A DNA stretch of 64,000 nt from Streptomyces leeuwenhoekii (GCF_001013905.1 NZ_LN831790.1:7764001-7828000), one strand, 5' to 3'. Positions 42,853 through 51,954 are shown, counted from the stretch's first letter. The notes: generated from the letters alone by a model not told the origin. Translations and numbers: made by a program.

Positions 42853-43980
42853 TCACCGGGCGGACAGCGGTCCGCGTTCACGCAACCGCCCCAGGTGTGC
42901 CAGCGTCCTCGCGGCGGCGTCCGCCAGCCGGGGCCGGTCGCGTACGAAGCGGCGTGCGAGCCGTGCCGGTTCCCGCCCCAGCCGATAGGCCGCCCCGCCC
43001 GGCCCCGGGCGGACCACCGCACCCTCGTGGACGGGGATGTCCCGGGTCTTGAACGAGTCCTTGTAACGGGCCGGCCCGCTGCCCAGATCCACCGTCCCGG
43101 TCCCCTCGGCCGCCGCGGCCTCCAGCATGCGCAGCAGCAGCACGAGCCCGGGCGAATACCGGCCGTAGGCACGGTCGTACGCCGGGAACCACCAGGACAG
43201 CACCGTGGGCGAGCACAGCCCGAAGTGCGCGGCCACCGGCCGGCCGCCGGCGTACAGCACGGACAGCACACCGCGGCACTCGGGGTCCTCGCTCCGGGCG
43301 AGCAGGTCCACGAGCCGGGTGATCCACTCCTGCGCGAACCGGTCCCGGCGGCCCGTCCGCCGGTACTGCGCGGACTTCCACCGCATCAGCGCCCGCAGCG
43401 CGTCCGGGTCCCGGACACCGTGCACGAACCGCACCTCGCCGACCTGGCGGGCGAGCCTGCGCTCCTTGGCCAGGGTCTGCCGCAGAAAGCCCGGCGACTT
43501 CTCCCGCAGCCGCTCCCGGTACCGCTCGAACCCGTCACCGAGGTCGACGACCGGTGAGGCGAGTTCGGCGACGGCGTGCGGCACGAACAGCCGCTGGCCG
43601 GCCTCCAGATTGTCGAACTCCCAGGACGACAGCCCGCAGGCCCGCAGCAGTCTGCGCGCGTCCAGGCCGACGCCGGGGCGCAGCACGGCGCCCTGACTGT
43701 CCGACACCCCCAGTCCGATGGCCCGGCCCTGTCCCCACCGCCCCTTCTCGTAGGGGAAGAAACCGGCCGGGACCCCGTCCTCCGTCAGTACCGCGACCCG
43801 CGCCCCCGGTCTGACCCGTCCGACGGCCGTGGCGAACACCGGATCGAGGAACGGATTGGCCGGCGCCCCGGAATCCGCCCGTATCTCCCTCCACGCCTTG
43901 TGGTCCTCCGGGCCCAGTTCGTGCGGCCCGAGGACGAGGATGCGCTTTCCAGGCACTGCGGCCTCCTGTGTCGTCGACAT
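42853..43980 (-). CDS. CelD/BcsL-like GNAT family acetyltransferase
   Basis: 375 aa, with the Acetyltransf_6 (CelD/FemAB-like) architecture. An N-terminal half (FLDPVFATAVGRVRPGARVAVLTEDGVPAGFFPYE) opens in typical fashion, then a charged helix (FERYRERLREKSPGFLRQTLAKERRLARQVGEVRF), and the second GNAT half (GVLSVLYAGGRPVAAHFGLCSPTVLSWWFPAYDRAYGRYSPGLVLLLRMLEAAAAEGTGTVDLGSGPARYKDSF). Relatives serve cellulose or exopolysaccharide synthesis. No polysaccharide genes are adjacent. ATG at 43980 has no clear ribosome site; the start is therefore moderately certain. Confidence 0.82.
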   Translation of the reverse strand: MSTTQEAAVPGKRILVLGPHELGPEDHKAWREIRADSGAPANPFLDPVFATAVGRVRPGARVAVLTEDGVPAGFFPYEKGRWGQGRAIGLGVSDSQGAVLRPGVGLDARRLLRACGLSSWEFDNLEAGQRLFVPHAVAELASPVVDLGDGFERYRERLREKSPGFLRQTLAKERRLARQVGEVRFVHGVRDPDALRALMRWKSAQYRRTGRRDRFAQEWITRLVDLLARSEDPECRGVLSVLYAGGRPVAAHFGLCSPTVLSWWFPAYDRAYGRYSPGLVLLLRMLEAAAAEGTGTVDLGSGPARYKDSFKTRDIPVHEGAVVRPGPGGAAYRLGREPARLARRFVRDRPRLADAAARTLAHLGRLRERGPLSAR

Positions 43981-44453
43981 GCCGGACGCGCACGAGACCA
44001 CCTCATCGGCACCTGCCGGCGCCGGGAAGCACCCGGGCCCCGCTCGGTACTGCCGTCGCTCGGCGGGGAGACGTCCGCACCACGGCGCTCCGGGGGGACG
44101 CCCGCACCCGCCCAGAGCGTGTTCACCGAGCTCACGGACAGCGCCCGGTCCGTCCCGGATCCGACGCCGGCCGGGCGCCCACCGGGGGCACCGGTCATCG
44201 TGTGGCCGGGCCCGGCGGCCGTCCCCGTCCGCGCGGTGGACGCGGGGGACCGGCGCACGGGCAGGTCGTCCTCCGCCTCCGGTGCTCCGGCGTCTTCGGC
44301 CCCGGTCCCTTGCGCCTGCCAGGATCGCGCCCACTGGGTCACGGAGGCGGACCGCGCCGCGCCGGCCGCCTCCGGCACGGGCCCCTGGAGCAGCGGGCGC
44401 AGCAGTACGGAAGCCGGCAGGACCGCTGCCGCTGCCCCTCCACGCCGCACCAT
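43785..44453 (-). CDS. Uncertain ORF upstream of the CelD-like gene
   Basis: The 762 bases between 43980 and 44743 contain no recognised gene. On the minus strand an ATG at 44453 opens a frame (MVRRGGAAAAVLPASVLLRP...) with strongly G/C-biased third positions for about 150 codons, suggesting real coding, but bias fades past about 43990, where it overlaps the CelD-like gene in another frame. A hydrophobic N-terminal stretch could be a signal or anchor. It may be a decayed gene or one with an unseen frameshift near 44000. No family match. Confidence 0.3.
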   Translation of the reverse strand: MVRRGGAAAAVLPASVLLRPLLQGPVPEAAGAARSASVTQWARSWQAQGTGAEDAGAPEAEDDLPVRRSPASTARTGTAAGPGHTMTGAPGGRPAGVGSGTDRALSVSSVNTLWAGAGVPPERRGADVSPPSDGSTERGPGASRRRQVPMRWSRARPACRRHRRPQCLESASSSSGRTNWARRTTRRGGRYGRIPGRRPIRSSIRCSPRPSDGSDRGRGSRY

Positions 44454-44742
44454 CCGGTCCCCGGCCTGCGTCTCGGCGGGGGTCGGCACGGTCGGCGGAC
44501 GGGGTCGGCACCGGACGAGTCCCCCCGTACGCCCGGCAGCCCCTTCAAGTAGGCCGAGCGCTCCCCGGTCCGTCAAGCCCCGGCAAAGCCATTGACCGCC
44601 TCTGTCCGGAAGCGAGCGGTTCCTTACGAATCCGGGGGTGATCGAAACCGGTCCGGGGAGGCGGCCGAGCGCCCGCGCGGGAGCGCGTCGGGCCACCCGC
44701 GGATGCCCGGCCGCCTCCCCGGGCACCGGCGGCCGGCCGTGC

Positions 44743-45729
44743 TCACGGCGCCGGTTCCAGGCCCCAGGCGGCGGCTCGCCCCGCGGCGGCGGCCCGGTTG
44801 GGGACATCCAGCTTGGCGAGGATGTGCTCGACGTGCGTGGCGACGGTGCGGACGGCGACGCACAGACGGTCGGCGATCTCCCGGTTCGTCCGGCCCCGGG
44901 TGAGCTCCGCGAGGACGTCCATCTCGCGGGCGGACAGCGCCGCGGGCCGGGCGACCGGACGGCAGACCGCGTGCAGCGCCGGGCCCTGGCGGGTCACCCG
45001 GAGTTCGAGCAGCCGCCGCTGGTAGGGCACCAGGACGGTGGCGGGCAGCGGCCGCCCGGCGGCGACCCGCCGGACGAGCCGGACCAGCGGCGCGTTCGCC
45101 GAGGCCAGCCCGGGCAGGGGCCGCCCGCTCACCGGAACGGGGTCCGCCTCCCTCCCCGGCGGCAGCACCACGGCACAGGCCCCGCCGTCCGGTGCGCCGG
45201 ACGGCGGGGGAGCGGTCAGCGGGTCGGCCACCGCGCCGAGGGCCTCGCCCAGCAACGCCATCACGGCGCGCAGGGCCTCCGGCTCGCGGTGCGCCCGTGT
45301 GATGCTCACGTTGAGGACCCCGACGTACCTGCCGTCCGCGGCGAACAGGCACTGGGCGAGGCCGCCCCGCACACCCAGGGGGCCGAGGACCTCCTGGATG
45401 CCGGGGGAGACCCGCCGCTCGGGCACCGGCACGTCCCGCCACCAGCGCACGCCGTCCGGTGAGCGGCGGATGGCGGCGAAGGCCGGGTCGTCGTGGAGCC
45501 GGTTCTCGATGTACGCGGTCGCGGTGTCCGGGTAGGTGCCGGCCAGGGTGAGGTGACGGCGGCGCAGCGGGTCCCACTGCGCCAGCGAGGCGAAGTCGTG
45601 GTCGATCACCTCGGACAGCGCCGCGAGGACGGCGTCGGTGCCGGTGGTGCCGCGCGCGGCGTGCTGCGCGGCCCGGCGCAGGCCCACCGCCGCGCTCAGC
45701 ACGTCCACCGTCCTGCGTGTCGCTGCCAT
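44743..45729 (-). CDS. LuxR family regulator with GAF-like N-terminal domain
   Basis: 328 aa. The first 170 residues look like a GAF-type sensing domain (GTDAVLAALSEVIDHDFASLAQWDPLRRRHLTLAGTYPDTATAYIENRLHDDPAFAAIRRSP... GGLAQCLFAADGRYVGVLNVSI). The C terminus has a LuxR helix-turn-helix, LSAREMDVLAELTRGRTNREIADRLCVAVRTVATHVEHILAKLDVPNRAAAA (about 268-320). No phosphoacceptor domain. It starts 32 bases after the stop of the amidohydrolase on the same strand, so it is likely co-transcribed and may control the amidohydrolase/permease pair. Ligand unknown. Confidence 0.87.
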   Translation of the reverse strand: MAATRRTVDVLSAAVGLRRAAQHAARGTTGTDAVLAALSEVIDHDFASLAQWDPLRRRHLTLAGTYPDTATAYIENRLHDDPAFAAIRRSPDGVRWWRDVPVPERRVSPGIQEVLGPLGVRGGLAQCLFAADGRYVGVLNVSITRAHREPEALRAVMALLGEALGAVADPLTAPPPSGAPDGGACAVVLPPGREADPVPVSGRPLPGLASANAPLVRLVRRVAAGRPLPATVLVPYQRRLLELRVTRQGPALHAVCRPVARPAALSAREMDVLAELTRGRTNREIADRLCVAVRTVATHVEHILAKLDVPNRAAAAGRAAAWGLEPAP

Positions 45730-45761
45730 CCGCCCAGGATGATCAGCGGACGCGGTGGCGG

Positions 45762-47471
45762 TCAACCTGAGAGTTCGTCGTGCACGATCTCCCCGCCGAC
45801 GGCGGTGAGCACCACCGGCAGGCGGGGGATGTCGTGCGGGTCGGCCGCCCGCAGGTCTCCTCCGAGGACGCACAGGTCGGCGACCTTGCCCACCTCCAGG
45901 GAGCCCTTCCAGCTCTCCGCGAAGTCCTGCCAGGCCGCGTCGACGGTGTAGGTCCGCACCGCCTCGGCGAGCCGGATGCGCTGGTCCGCGCCGCTGACCC
46001 GGCCGCTGCCCTTGGCCTCGCGCAGCATCATCGTCGCGATGCCCTGCCGCCAGTCGGGGAAGGTGACCGGCGCGTCCGATCCGCTGGTCACCAGCACGCC
46101 CGCGTCGAGGGCGTCCCGGTACGGCCACTCGTACGCCGCCCGTCGCGGACCGACGTACTCCTCCTCGATGTCCGCGACGGTCCACTTGATGGTGGGGTTC
46201 ATGTTGACGCCGAAGCCGTGCGCCGCCAGCTCGCGCATGCTGCGGGCGGTGAGGAAATCACCGTGGATGACGTAGTGGCGGGCGTCCGGCCTGGGGTGGG
46301 CGGCCGCTGCCGCGGCGAAGGCGTCGACGACGGTGTCGATGCAGCGGTCGCCGGTGGCGTGCACGCCGACCTGCAGACCGGCCGCGTGCGCGTACCGGAT
46401 CATCTCCTCCAGACCGGCCGTCCGCTCCGCGTCGGTGTGCCCGCCGACGCACAGGGCGCCGTGTCCGCCCGACACGTACGGCTCGTGCATCCAGGACGTC
46501 TTGTTCAGCGGGATGCCGTCGGCGAAGACCTTCACCCCGAGGACGGCGAACCGGCGGGGATCGGCGCCCGGCCCGACGCGCATCCCTTCCAGCGCCCGGA
46601 CGAACTCCTCGGCGCCGCCCGACATCCCGGTCGGCAGCAGCAGCGCGCTGACCCGTGCGGTGAGCTCGCCCCTGGCCAGCAGGTCCTGGTACACCCCGAG
46701 GACGTCCTGCCCCAGCGCCCCGCGCATCAGACGGTCACCGCCGGGGCCGAGACCGGGCTCGGTGTAGCTGGTGACGCCCAGCCGCGCCAGCGTGGCGAGG
46801 GTGGCCCGGATCGCGTCGGCCTTCTCCTCGGGGGAGGGCGGGGGCAGGACCCGGTGGACGAGGTCCTGGGCGCCCTCGTACAGCAGGCCGCTCGGCTCGC
46901 CCGCCTCGTCGGCGACGATGACCGCGCCGGACGGGACGGGGGTGTGCCGGTCCACCCCGGCCCGAGCGAGCGCGGCCGAGTTGACCCAGGTGGCGTGCCC
47001 GGAGGCGGAGTACAGCAGGACCGGGTGGTGCGGGCTGACCGGATCCAGGTCCCGGCGGCCGGGCCGGCGCCCCGGATCGGCGGCGCACTCCTGGAGGAAC
47101 CCGGGGTCCCAGCCGTGCCCGATGATCCACTCTCCCACGGGGGTGCGGCCGGCCGCGGCGCGTACGGCACCGGCCACGTCGGCGATCGACCGCACGGCGG
47201 GGTGGGTGAGGTCGAGGGAGAGCGGGGGCCGTGTCATCCCGAACGCGCATCCGTGCAGATGCGCGTCGTTGATGCCGGGCAGCAGCGTGCCGCCCCGCAG
47301 GTCGACGATCCGTGTGCCCGGGCCGGCGTGCGCCATGACCTCCGACCGGTCGCCGACCGCAGTGACGACGCCGTCGGCGACCGCCAGGGCGGAGGCGACG
47401 GTGAAGCCGGGGTCGACCGTGAGCACGGACCCGTTGACGAAGACGAGATCCGCCGGATGCGCGGCAGTCAA
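45762..47471 (-). CDS. YtcJ-type metal-dependent amidohydrolase (second copy)
   Basis: About 569 aa. It has the same family as 29933-31504: NDAHLHG first metal site, ASGHATWVNSAALARAGV, GVKVFADGIPLNKTSWMHEPY (K-x-F-x-D-G segment), VGVHATGDRCIDTVVDAF, YVIHGDFL and late GSDAPVTFPDWRQGI. The HxH of the first site reads HLH. Substrate unknown; N-acyl or carbamoyl compounds in the family. The start is probably TTG at 47471, with GGAAGGA seven bases upstream; no good ATG or GTG matches the N-terminal similarity (ADLVFVNGSVLTVD). It is divergent from an APC permease. Confidence 0.86.
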   Translation of the reverse strand: MTAAHPADLVFVNGSVLTVDPGFTVASALAVADGVVTAVGDRSEVMAHAGPGTRIVDLRGGTLLPGINDAHLHGCAFGMTRPPLSLDLTHPAVRSIADVAGAVRAAAGRTPVGEWIIGHGWDPGFLQECAADPGRRPGRRDLDPVSPHHPVLLYSASGHATWVNSAALARAGVDRHTPVPSGAVIVADEAGEPSGLLYEGAQDLVHRVLPPPSPEEKADAIRATLATLARLGVTSYTEPGLGPGGDRLMRGALGQDVLGVYQDLLARGELTARVSALLLPTGMSGGAEEFVRALEGMRVGPGADPRRFAVLGVKVFADGIPLNKTSWMHEPYVSGGHGALCVGGHTDAERTAGLEEMIRYAHAAGLQVGVHATGDRCIDTVVDAFAAAAAAHPRPDARHYVIHGDFLTARSMRELAAHGFGVNMNPTIKWTVADIEEEYVGPRRAAYEWPYRDALDAGVLVTSGSDAPVTFPDWRQGIATMMLREAKGSGRVSGADQRIRLAEAVRTYTVDAAWQDFAESWKGSLEVGKVADLCVLGGDLRAADPHDIPRLPVVLTAVGGEIVHDELSG

Positions 47472-47863
47472 GGCGATGTCCTTCCGTCGAAGCGAGGGGG
47501 CGAGGGGGATCGGCACCGCGGCAGCCCTCACGGCGCGCGTGCGCGGCGCCGGGGAGGACGTGACGGGAGCCGGCAAACACTGTCCCCCGGGCCGGGCGGG
47601 CACCGCGTCGGTCATCCGACCGAGGGGCCGCACTCGTCCGCCCGGGGCACCGGGCCCGGCCGGAAGCGGTCCGCCGGCCGGACGCACGGGCCGCCCGGCC
47701 GGACGGGACGAGGTACGGGCCGCCCCTCCGCGGCACGAAGGGACCGGCGAGGCCGCCGCGTGGGGCCGCAGCCGGGGCACGCGGCCCCACCGGCGGCCCG
47801 CCGGGCTGCGAAAACGCACCACAGTGGCGCGTGAGTCGGGTGGTGCAGGGGACACGGAAGTGC
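47472..47863. promoter_or_regulatory. Divergent region between amidohydrolase and APC permease
   Basis: 392 very GC-rich bases with no gene supported; the amidohydrolase frame stays open leftwards but shows no family match there. A short inverted repeat GTCGG-TCAT-CCGAC lies at 47607-47620. Promoters for both genes must be here, but none is clear by eye. Confidence 0.4.
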
Positions 47864-49231
47864 ATGTCGAGAACCACGGACCAGTCGCCGGCCGGCACCT
47901 CCGGCCCGGTGCTCAAGCGAGCCCTGACCACCCCCCTGCTCTACTTCTTCATCCTCGGAGACGTCCTGGGCGCCGGGGTGTACGTCCTCGTCGGCCAGGT
48001 CGCCGCCGACTCGGGCGGCGCGGTCTGGCTCCCCCTCCTCGTGGCGCTCCTCCTGGCGCTGCTCACCGCGGCCTCCTACGCGGAGCTCGCCACCAAATAC
48101 CCCAGAGCCGGCGGGGCCTCCCACTACGCCACCCGGGCCTTCGGGCCGTTCACCGGCTTCGTGGCGGGATTCTGCATGCTCGCGGCGGGCATCGTCTCGG
48201 TCGCGGCGCTCGCCCGGGGCTTCGGCGGCGACTATCTGTCGGAGTTCGTCACGCTGCCCGTCGGGCTCGTCGCCGTCGTCTTCCTCGTCGGGCTCGCGCT
48301 GGTCAACGCCAGGGGGATCAAGGAGTCGACGCGCGCCAACGTCGCCGCCACGATCGTGGAGGTGGGCGGCCTCGCCGTCATCGTCGTCCTCGGCGCCTGG
48401 CTGCTGCTGCGCGGTGACGGCGACGCGGGACGCCTCACCCAGCTCGGCACGCCCGAGAAGGGCGCGGCGGCCGCCGTCCTGAGCGGATCGGTCCTGGCGT
48501 ACTACTCCTTCGTCGGGTTCGAGACCTCCGTGAACGTCGCCGAGGAGACCCGCGACCCGCGGCGCTCCTACCCGCGCGCCCTCTTCGGCGCGCTCGTCAC
48601 CGCGGGCGCCGTCTACGTCCTCGTGGGCGTCGCGGCCTCCGCCGCCGTACCGACCGCGCGGCTCGTCGAGTCGAGCGGGCCGCTGCTGGAGGTCGTCAAG
48701 GAGGCGGGCGGCGTGCCGACGCGGCTGTTCAGCGCCATCGCCCTGGTCGCCGTCGCCAACGGGGCGCTGCTCACCGGCATCATGTCCTCCCGCCTCGCCT
48801 ACGGCATGGCGCGGGACGGACTGCTGCCCTCCGGGCTCACCCGGGTGCTGCCCGGCCGCCGAACCCCGTGGGCCGCCATCGCGGCCACCACCGTGCCCGC
48901 CCTGCTGCTGGCGCTCACCGGCAGCGTCGCCACCCTGGCCTCCACGCTGGTCCTGCTGCTCCTGGTCGTGTTCCTCATCGTCAATGCCGCCGTCCTGGTC
49001 CTGCGGCGCGAGCCGGGCGAGGCCGGGCACTTCCGGGCGCCCACCGTGGTGCCGGTCCTCGGCGCCGCCTCCTGCGTGCTGCTGGCCACGCAGATCGAGG
49101 CAGAGGTGTGGCTGCGCGGCCTGGCCGTGCTCGCGCTCGGCGTCGTGCTCGCCGGGGTGGCCGCCGCCCGCCGCCGTGGGCGCGGCAGCCGGGAGCGAGC
49201 GGCCCGGCAGGACACCGGCGTGCCGCACTGA
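47864..49231 (+). CDS. APC family amino-acid permease (second copy)
   Basis: 455 aa, 12 predicted helices. Helix 1 is LLYFFILGDVLGAGVYVLVGQVAADSGGAVWLP with the G-(A)-G-x-Y substrate loop of the cationic-amino-acid/APC group; AELATKYPRAGGASHYATRAFG and YYSFVGFETSVNVAEETRDPRRSYPRALFGAL are APC landmarks. The ATG at 47864 has GGAAG upstream and is preferred over an upstream GTG. Divergent from a YtcJ-type amidohydrolase, repeating the permease/amidohydrolase pairing seen at 28203-31504. Confidence 0.9.
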   Translation: MSRTTDQSPAGTSGPVLKRALTTPLLYFFILGDVLGAGVYVLVGQVAADSGGAVWLPLLVALLLALLTAASYAELATKYPRAGGASHYATRAFGPFTGFVAGFCMLAAGIVSVAALARGFGGDYLSEFVTLPVGLVAVVFLVGLALVNARGIKESTRANVAATIVEVGGLAVIVVLGAWLLLRGDGDAGRLTQLGTPEKGAAAAVLSGSVLAYYSFVGFETSVNVAEETRDPRRSYPRALFGALVTAGAVYVLVGVAASAAVPTARLVESSGPLLEVVKEAGGVPTRLFSAIALVAVANGALLTGIMSSRLAYGMARDGLLPSGLTRVLPGRRTPWAAIAATTVPALLLALTGSVATLASTLVLLLLVVFLIVNAAVLVLRREPGEAGHFRAPTVVPVLGAASCVLLATQIEAEVWLRGLAVLALGVVLAGVAAARRRGRGSRERAARQDTGVPH

Positions 49232-49482
49232 GCGCGGGCCCCGGCGGGCGGGGCGCGCCGGCCGTGAACCGCGGCCGAGGGCGCCCGCGAAGATCGGCGG
49301 GGGTGCCGTCGGCGTATCCCGCGTGATCAGGCTCGGGGGAGTGCTCGGGAGGCAGGCAGGCCCTTGGACAGCGGACACCCGTGGGCGTACAGCCCGGGCC
49401 GCTGGGGGCGGTGGCCCCGTCGTGCCTCGGCGCGGGCCGCCGGATGCCGCCCGGTGACCACGCCGTGAGTGAGGATCTGTTG

Positions 49483-50409
49483 ATGGACTACCAGGCCGAG
49501 ACGCCGGCCCCCTCGCCGTCCCCGTCGCCGGGCGCGCGGAGCGCCCGCGGTGGCCCGGACGGAGCGGGCGGGGAAGCGGAGCTGACCCGGCTGCGCGGGC
49601 AGATCGCTGACCTGCGCGGGCGGCTCCTCGCGCACCCGGGCATCTCCCTGGCCCAGGGCATCCTCATGGAGCGCTACGCGCTGCCGGCACCCGAGCATGC
49701 CTTCTCCCTGCTGCGGGACGCCTCTCAGCGGTTCAACATCAAGCTGCACACGCTGGCCGACGCCGTCGTCCGGACGCCCGGCCCGGACCCGGACGCCGCC
49801 GTGTGGTTCCGCGGCCGTGCCCGCAGCGGACCGCCCCCGCTGCACGGACTGGCGATGGATTCCGCGGGCCGCGACAACCAGGGCGCCGTGCTGAACGCGG
49901 TCCTGCGCCGGGTGCTCACCGTCACCGGGACCGGCATGGGCAACGTGCAACTGGCGGAGCACGGCCGGCTCAGGCTGGTCAAACATGTCGGGCTGGGACG
50001 GGAATTCACCGACTTCTTCGCATTCGTCGACGACTCCACCACGGCGTGCGGAAAGGCCGCCGAGAGCGGACGGCAGATCACGGTGCGCGACATCGCCACC
50101 GCGGCGCTCTTCGACGAGGAGTCCCGGCGGACCATCCTGCGGGCCGGCAGCCGCGCCGTCCACAGCGTTCCGCTGGTCGACCGGTCCGGCGAGGTCCTGG
50201 GCATGGTCTCCGCACACCACGAACGTCCCCTGGCGGGATTCACCCAGACCCAGCTACGCGCGCTGCGGGACATCGGCAGCACGGCCGGTCACTGGCTCTC
50301 GTGGCACCGCCGCACCGTCATCCTGGACGCCCTCGAATACCTGCACGACACCGCGCGGACGCGGCGCGCGATGCCGGAGAGCGGCCCGATGCGGCGCACC
50401 GGCGACTGA
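49483..50409 (+). CDS. ANTAR and GAF domain regulator
   Basis: About 308 aa. After a Pro/Ser-rich N terminus, residues 30-85 form an ANTAR-like helical segment (LRGRLLAHPGISLAQGILMERYALPAPEHAFSLLRDASQRFNIKLHTLADAVV), which in active proteins binds RNA hairpins to prevent termination. A GAF domain follows (about 115-270). The usual order is GAF then ANTAR; here it is reversed. The start is uncertain (ATG 49483 with GAGGAT upstream, or GTG 49465). Likely a signal-responsive antiterminator or a relative; targets unknown. Confidence 0.8.
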   Translation: MDYQAETPAPSPSPSPGARSARGGPDGAGGEAELTRLRGQIADLRGRLLAHPGISLAQGILMERYALPAPEHAFSLLRDASQRFNIKLHTLADAVVRTPGPDPDAAVWFRGRARSGPPPLHGLAMDSAGRDNQGAVLNAVLRRVLTVTGTGMGNVQLAEHGRLRLVKHVGLGREFTDFFAFVDDSTTACGKAAESGRQITVRDIATAALFDEESRRTILRAGSRAVHSVPLVDRSGEVLGMVSAHHERPLAGFTQTQLRALRDIGSTAGHWLSWHRRTVILDALEYLHDTARTRRAMPESGPMRRTGD

Positions 50410-50558
50410 GCGATCCGCCGCAGCGCGGGGGAGCCGCCCGCGAGCCCCGGGAATCCCGGCTGCCGGGGCCACCCGCGCCGGCGCGCCGAGCCGTCGGTCC
50501 GGCGCACGCGTCCACCGGCACCCGGCAGGCACGCCCGGACGGCGGCCGGAGCCGGCCG

Positions 50559-50591
50559 CGGGCCGCCGCCCGCCGGACGGGCGGCGGCCCG
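50559..50591. terminator. GC-rich hairpin between convergent genes
   Basis: CGGGCCGCCGCCCG (50559-50572) pairs perfectly with CGGGCGGCGGCCCG (50578-50591) around CCGGA. It lies between the ANTAR-GAF gene and the PepSY lipoprotein gene that converge here, six bases from the latter's stop. It should stop transcription from the lipoprotein side and probably from both. Confidence 0.75.
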
Positions 50592-50596
50592 GGGGC

Positions 50597-51298
50597 TCAG
50601 TCGCGGTCGACGTGTTCGCGCAGGACCCTGCCGTTCGAGGCGTCGACGTCGTACGTGGTCTTGTTCCAGTTGTCGGTGGTGACCACGTCGATGGACCAGA
50701 TCAGCCGCCGGTCGTCGTTCTCGTCGAGCTCGACGCCGGTGACGGTGCCCTTCGTCCGGCCGGTGGCCGCCCGTACGGCCTGCTCCGGACTCTGACGGGC
50801 GTTGCCCAGCCGGTCGGTGATCTCACGCTTGTCGTCCGCGTCCTGATCGGGGTCGGCCTGCGTACGGAACACCTTGCCGTTGACGGCGTCGATGTCGACG
50901 CGGTGGATGGTGCCGTCCTCGGCGGCGACCTCGGCGGCCCACTCCGGCGCGCCCGGGGAGGGAGCCGGGTTCGGGGTGCTGGGGCTGGGGCTGCCCGGCG
51001 TCTCGGTGGCGTCCCGGGGCGTGCGCTTCAGTTCCAGGTGGGTGAGCTTGCCGCGGGGGACCTCCTTGACGGCGGTGGCCGCCGCCTTGTCCCAGCTCAC
51101 CTTCGCCTTCGGGACCAGGTCCTTGCGTTCGGCCTGGTCCTCGCTCAGTGAGGGAGAGGTCGCGGCGGGGGTGGTCTGGGCCGGCGCGGCGGCGCTGGCC
51201 TCGTCGGTTTCCGCGTTTCCGCAGGCGGCCAGCAGCAGGGTGGAGCCGCCGAGGGCGCAGAGAACGGCCACCGACCGCATCGGCCGCCGCCCGCGCAT
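50597..51298 (-). CDS. PepSY-domain lipoprotein
   Basis: 233 aa. A lipoprotein signal peptide (MRGRRPMRSVAVLCALGGSTLLLAAC, lipobox LLAAC with Cys26) leads to a Thr/Ala-rich linker and two PepSY-like repeats. The first is about 75-155 (VSWDKAAATAVKEVPRGKLTHLELKR... WAAEVAAEDGTIHRVDIDAVNGKVFRT), the second about 165-232 (SPEQAVRAATGRTKGTVTGVELDENDDRRLIWSIDVVTTDNWNKTTYDVDASNGRVL). PepSY modules often inhibit or chaperone proteases at the cell surface. ATG 51298 is chosen for the signal peptide; ATGs at 51280, 51316 and 51325 are possible. Confidence 0.85.
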   Translation of the reverse strand: MRGRRPMRSVAVLCALGGSTLLLAACGNAETDEASAAAPAQTTPAATSPSLSEDQAERKDLVPKAKVSWDKAAATAVKEVPRGKLTHLELKRTPRDATETPGSPSPSTPNPAPSPGAPEWAAEVAAEDGTIHRVDIDAVNGKVFRTQADPDQDADDKREITDRLGNARQSPEQAVRAATGRTKGTVTGVELDENDDRRLIWSIDVVTTDNWNKTTYDVDASNGRVLREHVDRD

Positions 51299-51411
51299 AC
51301 TCGCAAAACATGACATAGCGCTCATGCACCTGTCACTATCCGCAGGCTCGCACCGACACACGGGGGTGGGTCGGGGATCACCGCAACGGCCCAACGGGCG
51401 CCGAGGGGGCG

Positions 51412-51624
51412 TCAGCGACCCCAGGCGTCCGGGCCGCCGCCCCGCCACTCGATCAGGGACGAGCCGGCGACATCGAGCTCGTCCCAGCCCTGCAGCCCCG
51501 CTTCCTGCAGGAAGGCCGTGACGTCGCGCAGGCTGTAGGCGCGGCCCAGGATCTTCCCGTCGGCGCGCACCCGGCGACCACCGTCCTCGTCGGGCGGATA
51601 CACGATCACAGGCGCCTCAGACAT
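51412..51624 (-). CDS. Small conserved hypothetical protein
   Basis: 70 aa, function unknown. Sequence reads MSEAPVIVYPPDEDGGRRVR, then DGKILGRAYSLRDVTAFLQEAGLQGWDELDVAGSSLIEWRGG, a small alpha/beta protein with no signal or membrane segment. GGGAGG lies eight bases before the ATG and codon bias is strong, so it is real. Similar short proteins of this style are widespread in Streptomyces (family knowledge). Its own unit, divergent from the coiled-coil gene. Confidence 0.75.
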   Translation of the reverse strand: MSEAPVIVYPPDEDGGRRVRADGKILGRAYSLRDVTAFLQEAGLQGWDELDVAGSSLIEWRGGGPDAWGR

Positions 51625-51954
51625 GCCACCAGCCTCCCGGGATACGGCCCTGCCCGCACGTCGAGATGCCGGGGCGGAGGGCGGCCCGCCGCGCTCCCCG
51701 CCTCGGCGCCGTCGGGCGGACCGGCGCGTCGGCGCCGCGAACGCCACGCGCCCGGGAGAGCCGGACGTCCCCGCCACGCCCCCTGCCACTCGCCGGTCGG
51801 CGCGGCGCACCCCCGCCGCCGCCGAGCTGCGTCGCCGTACCACCGCGGGCCGTAGGGGCGGTGCTCGCCGCGGCCCGCCGCGAGCGATCCCGTGCTCAGG
51901 GCGAGGCGGTCTGAGACGATCGACGCGGGCCCCGCCACGCCGGGAGGGACGCCG
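51625..51954. promoter_or_regulatory. Divergent GC-rich intergenic region
   Basis: 330 bases between the small hypothetical gene and the coiled-coil gene. No gene or RNA recognised. A TCTGAGACGATCG stretch near 51910 just before the coiled-coil gene is the only less GC-rich piece. Nothing else stands out. Confidence 0.35.

Noticed and set aside
43981..44742. Plus-strand frames over the gap before the LuxR gene
   Set aside because: Codon bias is poorer than in the minus-strand frame and translations show no family pattern or ribosome site.
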